Of a stretch of 64,000 bases of DNA, positions 56,692 through 64,000 are shown in pieces. The notes under the pieces were generated by a model. That model made no database searches and was not told the origin of the DNA. It saw only the letters and a list, made by a program, of their open reading frames with translations. Source of the DNA: Pseudotamlana agarivorans (lineage in GTDB: Bacteria > Bacteroidota > Bacteroidia > Flavobacteriales > Flavobacteriaceae). The DNA lies in NCBI RefSeq assembly GCF_001642835.1, contig NZ_LXEI01000004.1:144659-208658 (forward strand), in the 5' to 3' direction. Positions within the stretch are counted from its first letter, which is position 1. Each line of letters begins with the position of its first letter. A program made the position numbers and the translations under genes.

Positions 56692-56718
56692 CAGTATACA
56701 GTTTCAGTTATCAGTTCC
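56692..56718. repeat. Short run of CAGT-based 6-7 bp repeats after ffh
   Basis: CAGTATA, CAGTTT, CAGTTAT, CAGTTCC in succession begin 9 bp after the ffh stop. A degenerate cousin of the heptad arrays elsewhere in the window. Confidence 0.55.
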
Positions 56719-56733
56719 ATAAATTAGACTTTA

Positions 56734-57108
56734 ATGGATTTCAAAAAACTATTAGCTTATCAAAAATCATTCGAGCTAGCAATGTCTATTTTTGAAATAT
56801 CAAAATCGTTTCCTAAAGAAGAAACATATTCGTTAACAGATCAAATAAGAAGAAGTTCACGTTCTGTATCTGCTAATATTTCTGAAGCTTATAGGAAAAG
56901 AGTGTATCCAAAGCATTTTATAAGTAAGTTAACAGATGCTGATGCTGAAAATTCTGAAACTAATACATGGCTAGAATTTGCATTAGCCTGTCAATATATA
57001 TCATCTGAAAATTATTCTAAATTTTCGGAACAAGGAAAAGAAATAGGAAAATTGATCAATTATATGATTAATAATCCAGAAAAATTCGGAGTAAAAGTAG
57101 AACAATAA
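56734..57108 (+). CDS. Four-helix-bundle protein (S23/IVP family)
   Basis: 124 residues, predicted as four helices. Typical stretches are FKKLLAYQKSFELAMSIFEI, SLTDQIRRSSRSVSANISEA and FISKLTDADAENSETNTWLE. The family was first seen in 23S rRNA intervening sequences and includes relatives of the Avd accessory protein of diversity-generating retroelements. Neither 23S rRNA nor a reverse transcriptase is present here. It stands alone between ffh and folD and is flanked on both sides by short repeats, so it may be a mobile or independently inserted cassette. Molecular function unknown; nucleic-acid binding is inferred from Avd. Confidence 0.85.
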   Translation: MDFKKLLAYQKSFELAMSIFEISKSFPKEETYSLTDQIRRSSRSVSANISEAYRKRVYPKHFISKLTDADAENSETNTWLEFALACQYISSENYSKFSEQGKEIGKLINYMINNPEKFGVKVEQ

Positions 57109-57112
57109 AAAA

Positions 57113-57202
57113 GCAAGAGTAGGTTTTGCAGCTGAAAACTGCGACTGAAAACTAATTGACCGCAAGAGTAAGCTCTGAGACTGAAAACTGCGACTGAAAA
57201 CT
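57113..57202. repeat. 49-bp tandem duplication before folD
   Basis: GCAAGAGTA recurs at 57113 and 57162. A 22-bp exact match recurs at 57132-57153 and 57181-57202. Both have a 49-bp offset. Each 22-bp copy itself contains two ACTGAAAACT-like units 12 bp apart, linking it to the heptad-like family. Confidence 0.85.
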
Positions 57203-57210
57203 TATATAAG

Positions 57211-58086
57211 ATGATCATTTTAGACGGAAAAAAAGTTAGTAACGATATTAAGGAAGAAATTGCCGCTGAGGTTAAACAAATTAAAGCCAAGGGTGAAAAA
57301 GTACCGCATTTAGCAGCGATATTGGTTGGAACCGACGGCGCAAGTATGACCTATGTTAACGCTAAGGTTAAAGCCTGTGAGAAAATTGGTTTTAACTCGA
57401 CATTAATTGATTTGCCAGATGAAACAACTGAGGCTGTTTTATTAGAGAAAATTCAGGAGTTAAATACGAATCCAGATATCGATGGTTTTATCGTGCAATT
57501 GCCTTTACCAAAACATATCGATGAGCAAAAAGTTTTAATGGCTGTTGATGCTGATAAGGATGTAGATGGATTTCATCCTACAAACGTTGGGAAAATGGCT
57601 TTAGATTTACCAAGCTTTTTACCTGCAACACCTTATGGAATTTTAGAGCTTCTAGAACGTTATGAGGTTGAAACTTCAGGGAAAAACGTGGTGGTAATGG
57701 GACGTAGCCATATCGTTGGTCGCCCGATGAGTATTCTAATGAGTCAGAAACGTAAGGCTGGTGATGCTACGGTAACTGTAGTTCATAGTCGTACTAAAGA
57801 TCTTGCCGAAATTACGAAACAAGCCGATATTATTGTTGCTGCTATAGGAATTTCAGAATTCTTAAAAGGAGACATGGTGAAAGATGGTGTTGTAATTATT
57901 GATGTTGGAATCACGCGTGTACCAGATGAAACTAAAGAAAGAGGGTATAGATTGGCTGGTGATGTTGACTTTGAAAGTGTGAGCCCGAAAGCAAGCTATA
58001 TCACGCCTGTGCCTGGTGGGGTAGGACCAATGACTATTGCGATGCTTCTTAAAAATACCTTACTAGCCCGAGATATTCGTAGCTAG
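57211..58086 (+). CDS. folD: Bifunctional methylenetetrahydrofolate dehydrogenase/cyclohydrolase
   Basis: 291 residues. Motifs: [20 protein letters not shown] (catalytic Lys in the second half), [26 protein letters not shown], and the NADP-binding [14 protein letters not shown], ending [21 protein letters not shown] (here [19 protein letters not shown]). It interconverts 5,10-methylene-, methenyl- and 10-formyl-THF, supplying one-carbon units for purines and initiator Met-tRNA formylation. Confidence 0.97.
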   Translation: MIILDGKKVSNDIKEEIAAEVKQIKAKGEKVPHLAAILVGTDGASMTYVNAKVKACEKIGFNSTLIDLPDETTEAVLLEKIQELNTNPDIDGFIVQLPLPKHIDEQKVLMAVDADKDVDGFHPTNVGKMALDLPSFLPATPYGILELLERYEVETSGKNVVVMGRSHIVGRPMSILMSQKRKAGDATVTVVHSRTKDLAEITKQADIIVAAIGISEFLKGDMVKDGVVIIDVGITRVPDETKERGYRLAGDVDFESVSPKASYITPVPGGVGPMTIAMLLKNTLLARDIRS

Positions 58087-58104
58087 TACATATTATTATA
58101 TATT

Positions 58105-58141
58105 AAAAAGCCTTCTAAATTAATTTTAGAAGGCTTTTTTT
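58105..58141. terminator. Bidirectional terminator between folD and the OmpA-family gene
   Basis: A 15-bp stem (58105-58119 with 58125-58139, core GCCTTCTAAA/TTTAGAAGGC) with A-rich 5' and T-rich 3' ends, so it works for either of the convergent genes. Confidence 0.9.
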
Positions 58142-58162
58142 ATGACCGGTTGTTGGATGATT

Positions 58163-60160
58163 TTATTCTTGTGTGATTTTCTTTAAGATGATAAATTCAG
58201 ATCTTCTGTTCATACGATGTTCTTCAGGTGTACATTTTACACCATTGGAACAATGATTAAGCAATCTAGTTTCACCATATCCAATGGCACTTTCTATGCG
58301 GTCGCTCGCAATGCCTTGAGAAATGATATAATCTCGGGTCGATTTAGCGCGTCGGTCGGATAGCGCTAGGTTATAAGCATCGCTGGCACGGGAATCGGTA
58401 TGCGATTCAATTTTGATATGCATATCTGGGTACTCATTCATGATCTTAACAACTTTATTAAGTTCCTCTGTAGCTTGCCCAGGTTTTATATCCGATTTAT
58501 CTAAATCAAAATAGATGTTATTAATCTTAATTTTTTGTAGGCCATCTTCTTCTACAATTAATTTATGTGCTAAACCTAAAGGCACCACTGTTTCACCAGA
58601 TTGTGCTAGGGTGATTACAGCTTTATCTTTAGGGTCGTAGTCTTCTTTAGAGACTTCGATGTTGAAATGTGCAGCACAAGGTAAAATCCTATTAAAATTA
58701 TATCTACCGTTTATATCTGAAAGTGTAGAATCTATTATTTTTCCATTCTCCCCACATAATACCAGTTTGGCATTGCTAATGGTTTCCCCTGTAACCGTAT
58801 TAGAAACATGACCACGGATGCGTTGTTCACAATTTATATTTTCACGGATAAACGAATAAATGTCGTCGTCACCTTTCCCTGATAATCGGTTGGATGAAAC
58901 GAAACCTTTATTTTTTTCTTCATTCACAATAAAGGCAAAATCATCTAAATCACTATTTAAAGGAGCGCCTAAGTTGCTAGGTTTTTCAAAAATGCTGTCT
59001 TGAATCTTGCTTTCAAAAACATCAAGACCTCCAAGCCCTAAATGGCCATCGGAAGCAAAATACAGTGCTTTTTCAGTAACAAAAGGAAACATTTCTCTAC
59101 CCGTTGTGTTTATATTGTCACCTAAATTTCTTGGTTTAGAATAGTCAATATTTCCGTTATCACCTAAAATGTCAACAATGAAAATATCGGTTTCACCTAT
59201 AGAACCTGGCATGTCTGACACAAAATAGAGTTGCTTACCATCTGGGCTTACAGAAGGGTGTCCTACAGAGTAGCTATCGTCATTAAAAGGGAGTTCTTTT
59301 ATATTATGCCATGCATAACTGCTGTCTTTACCAGTAGAACGCTCGGCGCGGTAAAGTTTTAAGTTATTTGTGCCTTTACCGTCACGACCTAATTTGCCAT
59401 TGTAATTGTTTCTAGTGAAATAAACAACCGATTGGTCTGGCGAAAATGCTAAAGAGGCTTCATGGTATTTTGTATTTATTTCTTTTGAAAACTCGCCAAC
59501 TTGGGTAGCGTCAGACTCCATACCGTCTAAGTTTCCTATAAAAAAGTTTAGGTAAGGTTGCTTGTTCCATTGGTACAGTCTGGTGTGAAAATAGGAGGAG
59601 TCTACAGAAGAATAGACCAGCTGCCCATTGTAGTACATAGCTCCAAAATCGGAATACCTAGTATTCAAAGACAGGTTCTTAAGTAGAAACCTAGGTTCTA
59701 GAGCGAGAAGGTCTTCAATTTTTAATTTGGTTTGACTAAACTCTTCAGATCGCATATCGCTGTTTTGGGTACGGTTTGCAAATTCCTTCATCCAATATTT
59801 AGCATCACGGTATTTATCGGTGCCTTCCAGGGTGTGCACATATCTAAAAAGATATTCGGCTGGGATTTCGGTATTAAATTGTGATACGAGTTTATCATAA
59901 AAACGATATGCGTTTTCCATATCGGTGTTAAAATAATACGAATCACCGGCTCTTTTCAAAACCCTGAAATATTCTTGACGCTGTTCCTGAGAGACTATAG
60001 GTTTGCCGTTTTCTAATTTTTTCACCTCATTCTCATATAAGACAGCAGCTTCTTTATACCACAACTTATCAAATAAGCGGTCGGCTCGTTCGGTGGAACT
60101 GTTTTGTGCGGAAGCAGCTGTGAGGGAACATAATATGAATAGTGTAATTATTTTTTTCAT
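58163..60160 (-). CDS. OmpA-family protein with WD40-like (PD40) repeats, PorE-like T9SS-associated
   Basis: 665 residues. Signal peptide (MKKIITLFILCSLTAASAQ), a TPR-like region (about 25-140), PD40/TolB-like blades (FSPDQSVVYFTRNNYNG, VSPDGKQLYFVSDMPG), a carboxypeptidase-regulatory-like domain (RIRGHVSNTVTGETISNAKL, about 420-510), and an OmpA peptidoglycan-binding domain (YFDLDKSDIKPGQATEELNK, IESHTDSRASDAYNLALSDR, MNRRSEFIIL). It anchors the outer membrane complex to peptidoglycan. It is 11 bp downstream of the PorP/SprF gene on the same strand; this pair typically serves type IX secretion substrates. Confidence 0.88.
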   Translation of the reverse strand: MKKIITLFILCSLTAASAQNSSTERADRLFDKLWYKEAAVLYENEVKKLENGKPIVSQEQRQEYFRVLKRAGDSYYFNTDMENAYRFYDKLVSQFNTEIPAEYLFRYVHTLEGTDKYRDAKYWMKEFANRTQNSDMRSEEFSQTKLKIEDLLALEPRFLLKNLSLNTRYSDFGAMYYNGQLVYSSVDSSYFHTRLYQWNKQPYLNFFIGNLDGMESDATQVGEFSKEINTKYHEASLAFSPDQSVVYFTRNNYNGKLGRDGKGTNNLKLYRAERSTGKDSSYAWHNIKELPFNDDSYSVGHPSVSPDGKQLYFVSDMPGSIGETDIFIVDILGDNGNIDYSKPRNLGDNINTTGREMFPFVTEKALYFASDGHLGLGGLDVFESKIQDSIFEKPSNLGAPLNSDLDDFAFIVNEEKNKGFVSSNRLSGKGDDDIYSFIRENINCEQRIRGHVSNTVTGETISNAKLVLCGENGKIIDSTLSDINGRYNFNRILPCAAHFNIEVSKEDYDPKDKAVITLAQSGETVVPLGLAHKLIVEEDGLQKIKINNIYFDLDKSDIKPGQATEELNKVVKIMNEYPDMHIKIESHTDSRASDAYNLALSDRRAKSTRDYIISQGIASDRIESAIGYGETRLLNHCSNGVKCTPEEHRMNRRSEFIILKKITQE

Positions 60161-60171
60161 GTAGCAGAATT

Positions 60172-61089
60172 TTAAAAGAATCGAGGGGATTTTAATTGCT
60201 TTTCACTAGATATTAAATCGAAGCGTAGCATGATTTCATGAGTTCCGGTATTAAAATCTTGTAAAGGCGTCGTGGTATAATCGTAGGCATAACCAACCAT
60301 AAGTCTTGGTGTTATTTGCATGCCAACCAAGGCACTAACCGAGTCGTTCCAGCGGTAGGCGACACCTGCGCGAAACACTTCATGAAATAAGAAATTGGCA
60401 GATAAATCTACAATAACAGGAGCGCCTACTACGAATTTCCCTAAAAAGGCAGGTTTAAATTTTACGCTATGGCTCAGATCAAATACATACCCACCAATAA
60501 GGTAGAAGTGTAATTTTTCGGTGTCAACCTCGTTTTGCACGCCATCATAATATTGATTGGTTAAAAAGTTAGGCACGGATAAACCCAAGTAACTTTTGTC
60601 GGTATGAAAATATATCCCAGCACCAATAGTTGGTAAAAATTCATTGTCTATATTATCTTGAAAAATGTTTTCATTCTCCTGAAAGGAACCTTTGCTCCAA
60701 TCGATATTTAGAAATTTACCACCAGCTTTTACTCCGAAAGAAAGCCTTTTGTTATATGATAAATTTAAGGTATATGAAAAATTAGCATCAAAGTTAAATT
60801 GATCTGAAGGTCCTAATTCGTCATTCACAATGGAAACTCCTAATCCTACGTTTTTTCCAATAGGAGAGTCGACACTAAAAGATTCTGTTTTTGGAGCTCC
60901 ATCCAGTCCAACCCATTGGGATCTATATAAACCGAGTATAGAAAGGTGACCTTTAGATCCGGCATAGGCAGAGTTTACCGTCATTGTGTTAAACATATAA
61001 TCGGTGTATTGCGGATCTTGCTGAGCAAAGCTTCCTAGTGTCACGAGGAACACTAAGAAGCTGATTATTATTTTATTCTTTATTTTCAT
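60172..61089 (-). CDS. PorP/SprF family type IX secretion outer-membrane protein
   Basis: 305 residues. Signal peptide (MKIKNKIIISFLVFLVTLGS), then the family opening QQDPQYTDYMFNTMTVNSAY and GLYRSQWVGLDGAPKTES. A barrel of about 14 strands follows, ending near LKSPRFF. PorP/SprF proteins are needed for export or anchoring of type B-CTD proteins; each is commonly encoded right after its cognate adhesin. Here it follows the DUF11 adhesin by 49 bp, which fits that pattern. Confidence 0.92.
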   Translation of the reverse strand: MKIKNKIIISFLVFLVTLGSFAQQDPQYTDYMFNTMTVNSAYAGSKGHLSILGLYRSQWVGLDGAPKTESFSVDSPIGKNVGLGVSIVNDELGPSDQFNFDANFSYTLNLSYNKRLSFGVKAGGKFLNIDWSKGSFQENENIFQDNIDNEFLPTIGAGIYFHTDKSYLGLSVPNFLTNQYYDGVQNEVDTEKLHFYLIGGYVFDLSHSVKFKPAFLGKFVVGAPVIVDLSANFLFHEVFRAGVAYRWNDSVSALVGMQITPRLMVGYAYDYTTTPLQDFNTGTHEIMLRFDLISSEKQLKSPRFF

Positions 61090-61138
61090 ATTTTGATTTT
61101 TTATTTGAGGCTTTATCCCATTTTAAGTTTTGTAAATA

Positions 61139-64000
61139 TTATCGCGCTAAGTATAACCATCCCGCTTTTCTTTCTGAACCATCACCTAGATCAAGAATGT
61201 AATAGTACGTTCCTGCTGGTAACTCTTCACCATTTTTGAAAACCGATTGACCATTCGACTCACCATTAAACGTGTTGTCGTAACCTTTTTTACTGTAAAC
61301 TAGGTTCCCCCATCTGTTGTAAATTTCTAATGCATTATTTGGGTAGTTAGAAATACAATCGATATGGAAGAATTCATTTTTACCATTTCCATTTGGTGAA
61401 AATTCATTGTAAATAGTTAAGCAAGACGGTGAAATAGTGGCTTCGCCTGTATTGTTACTATCGTTAGAATCAATTTGATCTAAGAATTCAAGCGAGGCAA
61501 TATTTACATAATCATTAACATCTTTAACACTTACGGTGATGTTTAATGTTTCTGATGTTCCTGTTACCACTGTAGGGATTAACCAAGACCCTGAAGTATG
61601 ATCATAAGTTCCCGAGGATACTGTATGACTTTCATACTGATAACCCATTGGCAGTATGTCCATAATCTCTACTGTAGTAGCATCAATATTTCCAAGATTA
61701 GTGGCTGTGATGGTAAATATGATGTCATCACCAATATTAGGCGTATCCATACTAACCGATTTTTGCACCTCAATATCTGTCATTGGAACATTGATACTAA
61801 CGTTAGATTCATCATCTTCACTTTGATCGCCATCATCATTGTTTGGCGTACTATCGATATCGAATTGATCACTTGCTGTGATTTGTGCGATGTTGAGGTA
61901 TTCGCCATCTACTAAACTTGGCATATTCACCGTAGCTTCAAAAGTTAGGGTTAATCCGCTTAAAGGCACATCTAAATTCGACCAGTTAATGATGTTGTTA
62001 ATCATGGTTCCGCCGTTAGAAATATTTGAAATATCGCGGTAACCTACAGGTAAAATATCTTGAACAGCAACTCCTGTTGCAGGGCTCGGTCCGTCGTTAT
62101 TAATCTGTAATGAGAAAACAATGGTTTCATCAACATTCGCGTTTAAGTTATTTACTGATTTCACTAAACTTAAATCGGCTGATGCCGCCATGATTAAAAT
62201 GGAATCCTCATCGTCCTCACTTTGATCGCCATCGTCATTATCAGGCGTAGAATCAGGGTCTCTATGATCCGAAGCTGTAACTTGAGCAACATTAAAGTAC
62301 TCGTTAGTTGTACCCGTTGGGGTATTGACAACCGCACTGACTAATAGCGTTTGCGACCCTCCGTTGGCAATAATGCCCACAGTCCACAATCCTGAGGTAG
62401 GATTGTATGTTCCCGAAGTCGAGCTGTATAAAGCATAGCTAAAACCAGAAGGGAGTAAGTCGGTCACTTCAACCCCGGTAGCAATGTTTGGTCCGTCGTT
62501 AGAAACAGTGATTTCAAAGGTGATTTGGTCACCAACATTCGGCGTCGTGTTGTTATTAACAACAGTTTTAGAAAGTGATAAATCTGAAACGATATCCACA
62601 GGGGTAACAAGTACAGCGTCTTCGTCATCTTCACTTTGATCGCCATCGTCATTATTAGGAGTAGAATCACTATCTACAACATCTGAAGCTGTGACTTGGG
62701 CCACATTGAAAAATTCATTGTTGGTTCCAGTAGGTGTATTGACTCTAGCATCAATTAATAAAGTTTGCGAGCTGCCAGTAGCAATTGCTCCTACAGTCCA
62801 TAATCCGGTTGACTGATTATAGGTTCCTGAAGTAGCACTAAATCGAACATAGTCAAAACCAGAAGGTAATAAATCGGTCACTTCCACGCCTGTTGCAATG
62901 TTCGGTCCGTCATTACTAACAACAATCTCAAAGGTTATTTGAGAACCTACAATAGGGGAGGTGTTATTATTCACTACGGTTTTAGAAAGTGATAAATCGG
63001 CAACTCTATCAATAGGCGTAATTAATACACTATCCTCATCATCTTCACTTTGGTCACCGTCGTCGTTTCCAGGACTTGAATCTGGGTCGTTCATGTTGCT
63101 TGCGGAAACTTCGGCGATATTTAAATGCTCGTTTGTTGCTCCAGTCGGAGCATTAACGCGGGCATCGATAAGTAAGGTTTGTGAGCGTCCGCTTGCGATA
63201 ACTCCAATAGACCATAATCCTGTGGCTTGATTATAAGTTCCTGAAGTGGAATTGAACAGCACATAATCAAAACCGCTAGGTAATAAATCGGTCACTTCAA
63301 CACCAGTAGCAAGGTTTGGTCCATCATTGGTCACCGTAATTTGGAAAGTGATTTGTGAACCAATTAAAGGCGATGTGTTTCCTCCAATAACTTCTTTTGT
63401 TAAAGATAAATCGGCCATGGCGATAACCGGTGTTATAAGAATACTGTCTTGATCGTCTTCTGTATCGATACCATTTCCAGGGGTAGAATCTGAGTCTGCG
63501 ATATCAGAATATGTAATCTCTGCTATGTTTAAATAGTCTCCCGAAGTATTGACTCTAACATCAATTAATAAACTTTCAGAAGCGCCATTGGCGATATGTC
63601 CTAAGTTCCAAATTCCGGTTGATGCATTATAAGATCCAGAAGACGTACTGAAGTTTTCAAAATCAAAACCACTAGGAAGTAAATCAGTCACTTCAACCCC
63701 TGTTGCATCCTGCGGACCGTCATTGGTCACCGTAATTTGGAAGGTAATTTGTGTTCCAGCTAAAGGCGTTGTGTTACCATCTACTACGGTTTTAGTAAGT
63801 GATAAATCGGCGATGTTTTCTACAGGCGTAATAGTTACACTATCATAATCATCTTCAGTATCAACTCCGTTACCAGGTGTGGAATCTGCATCGGCAATAT
63901 CAGAAGCCGATACTTCAGCAATGTTGGTGTAATCACCAGTTGGGTTTACAGTAGCTACGATTGATAAAGTTTCTGTAGCACCATTAACCACTGTTCCTGC
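61139..64000 (-). CDS. Large DUF11-repeat surface adhesin with gliding-motility-type (type B) C-terminal domain, 5' end beyond the right edge
   Basis: 954 residues are visible; the frame is open to the edge, so the N-terminus is missing. There are about six complete DUF11-like repeats, starting at nucleotides 63811, 63415, 63001, 62587, 62179 and 61777 (minus strand), plus part of another at the edge. Each opens with ADLSL-K and a TNDGP or SNDGP turn. Most end in an acidic linker such as DSTPNNDDGDQSEDDED. The last 96 residues (from 61429) are the gliding-motility-associated C-terminal domain (YNEFSPNGNGKNEFF, LEIYNRWGNLVYSKKGYDN, LPAGTYYYILDLGDG). This directs export by the type IX system. 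The next gene, PorP/SprF, is the probable partner. It is likely a cell-surface adhesin or matrix protein. Confidence 0.92.
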   Translation of the reverse strand, partial: AGTVVNGATETLSIVATVNPTGDYTNIAEVSASDIADADSTPGNGVDTEDDYDSVTITPVENIADLSLTKTVVDGNTTPLAGTQITFQITVTNDGPQDATGVEVTDLLPSGFDFENFSTSSGSYNASTGIWNLGHIANGASESLLIDVRVNTSGDYLNIAEITYSDIADSDSTPGNGIDTEDDQDSILITPVIAMADLSLTKEVIGGNTSPLIGSQITFQITVTNDGPNLATGVEVTDLLPSGFDYVLFNSTSGTYNQATGLWSIGVIASGRSQTLLIDARVNAPTGATNEHLNIAEVSASNMNDPDSSPGNDDGDQSEDDEDSVLITPIDRVADLSLSKTVVNNNTSPIVGSQITFEIVVSNDGPNIATGVEVTDLLPSGFDYVRFSATSGTYNQSTGLWTVGAIATGSSQTLLIDARVNTPTGTNNEFFNVAQVTASDVVDSDSTPNNDDGDQSEDDEDAVLVTPVDIVSDLSLSKTVVNNNTTPNVGDQITFEITVSNDGPNIATGVEVTDLLPSGFSYALYSSTSGTYNPTSGLWTVGIIANGGSQTLLVSAVVNTPTGTTNEYFNVAQVTASDHRDPDSTPDNDDGDQSEDDEDSILIMAASADLSLVKSVNNLNANVDETIVFSLQINNDGPSPATGVAVQDILPVGYRDISNISNGGTMINNIINWSNLDVPLSGLTLTFEATVNMPSLVDGEYLNIAQITASDQFDIDSTPNNDDGDQSEDDESNVSINVPMTDIEVQKSVSMDTPNIGDDIIFTITATNLGNIDATTVEIMDILPMGYQYESHTVSSGTYDHTSGSWLIPTVVTGTSETLNITVSVKDVNDYVNIASLEFLDQIDSNDSNNTGEATISPSCLTIYNEFSPNGNGKNEFFHIDCISNYPNNALEIYNRWGNLVYSKKGYDNTFNGESNGQSVFKNGEELPAGTYYYILDLGDGSERKAGWLYLAR

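Noticed and set aside
56734..57108. Diversity-generating retroelement (Avd-like gene)
   Set aside because: The four-helix fold is shared, but there is no reverse transcriptase, template repeat or variable repeat in the neighbourhood.

Overview
The window is a low-GC chromosomal segment from a member of the Bacteroidota, most likely a marine or soil Flavobacteriaceae. The evidence is a SusC/SusD pair, type IX secretion (T9SS) sorting domains, a PorP/SprF-like protein, promoters of the TAnnTTTG -7 type, almost no Shine-Dalgarno sequences, and a flavobacterial ribosomal gene order with no map or adk beside secY. I see no rRNA, tRNA, CRISPR array, prophage or insertion sequence. The sequence reads as core chromosome.

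Layout. 1-14.4 kb is a run of single housekeeping or envelope genes: an alpha-2-macroglobulin cut by the left edge, a TPR protein, an Mpl-type ligase, a large MscS-family channel, a dienelactone hydrolase, radC with a polysaccharide-deacetylase-like partner, rarA, a rhomboid protease and rlmB. 14.4-21.0 kb (minus strand) holds an Omp85-like barrel followed by SusC and SusD. 21.2-39.0 kb is the str-S10-spc-alpha ribosomal supercluster, from rpsL to rplQ. It is broken by internal terminators and promoters before rplC and rpsD, and has structured leaders before rplC, rpsH and rpsD. 39.1-43.2 kb carries carA, eno and gltA as separate units, each with its own terminator. 43.3-46.7 kb holds two arginine/citrulline-type amidino hydrolases, an AraC-family regulator and a cupin lipoprotein. 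46.7-55.0 kb holds a TPR sensor kinase, argS, and a minus-strand group of DUF1800, DUF1501 (with T9SS tail) and a propeller-like lipoprotein. 55.3-58.1 kb is ffh, a four-helix-bundle (S23/IVP) gene between repeats, and folD. 58.2-64 kb (minus strand) is a T9SS surface module: a DUF11-repeat adhesin cut by the right edge, a PorP/SprF partner and an OmpA-family PorE-like protein.

How parts work together. The ribosomal block supplies translation, RNA polymerase alpha and SecY. Ffh feeds proteins to SecY. The Omp85, SusC, SusD, PorP and OmpA proteins build the outer membrane and surface-export apparatus that handles the adhesin and the DUF1501 protein. The less ordinary material lies mostly between genes: (a) candidate regulatory RNA leaders in front of rplC, rpsH and rpsD; (b) a family of 7-bp-period tandem repeats that begin at or next to stop codons and also fill ribosomal spacers, including a duplicated spacer before rpsM and rpsK; (c) a GC-richer folded element after the TPR gene. 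All functional statements here rest on reading motifs by eye; no database search was run.
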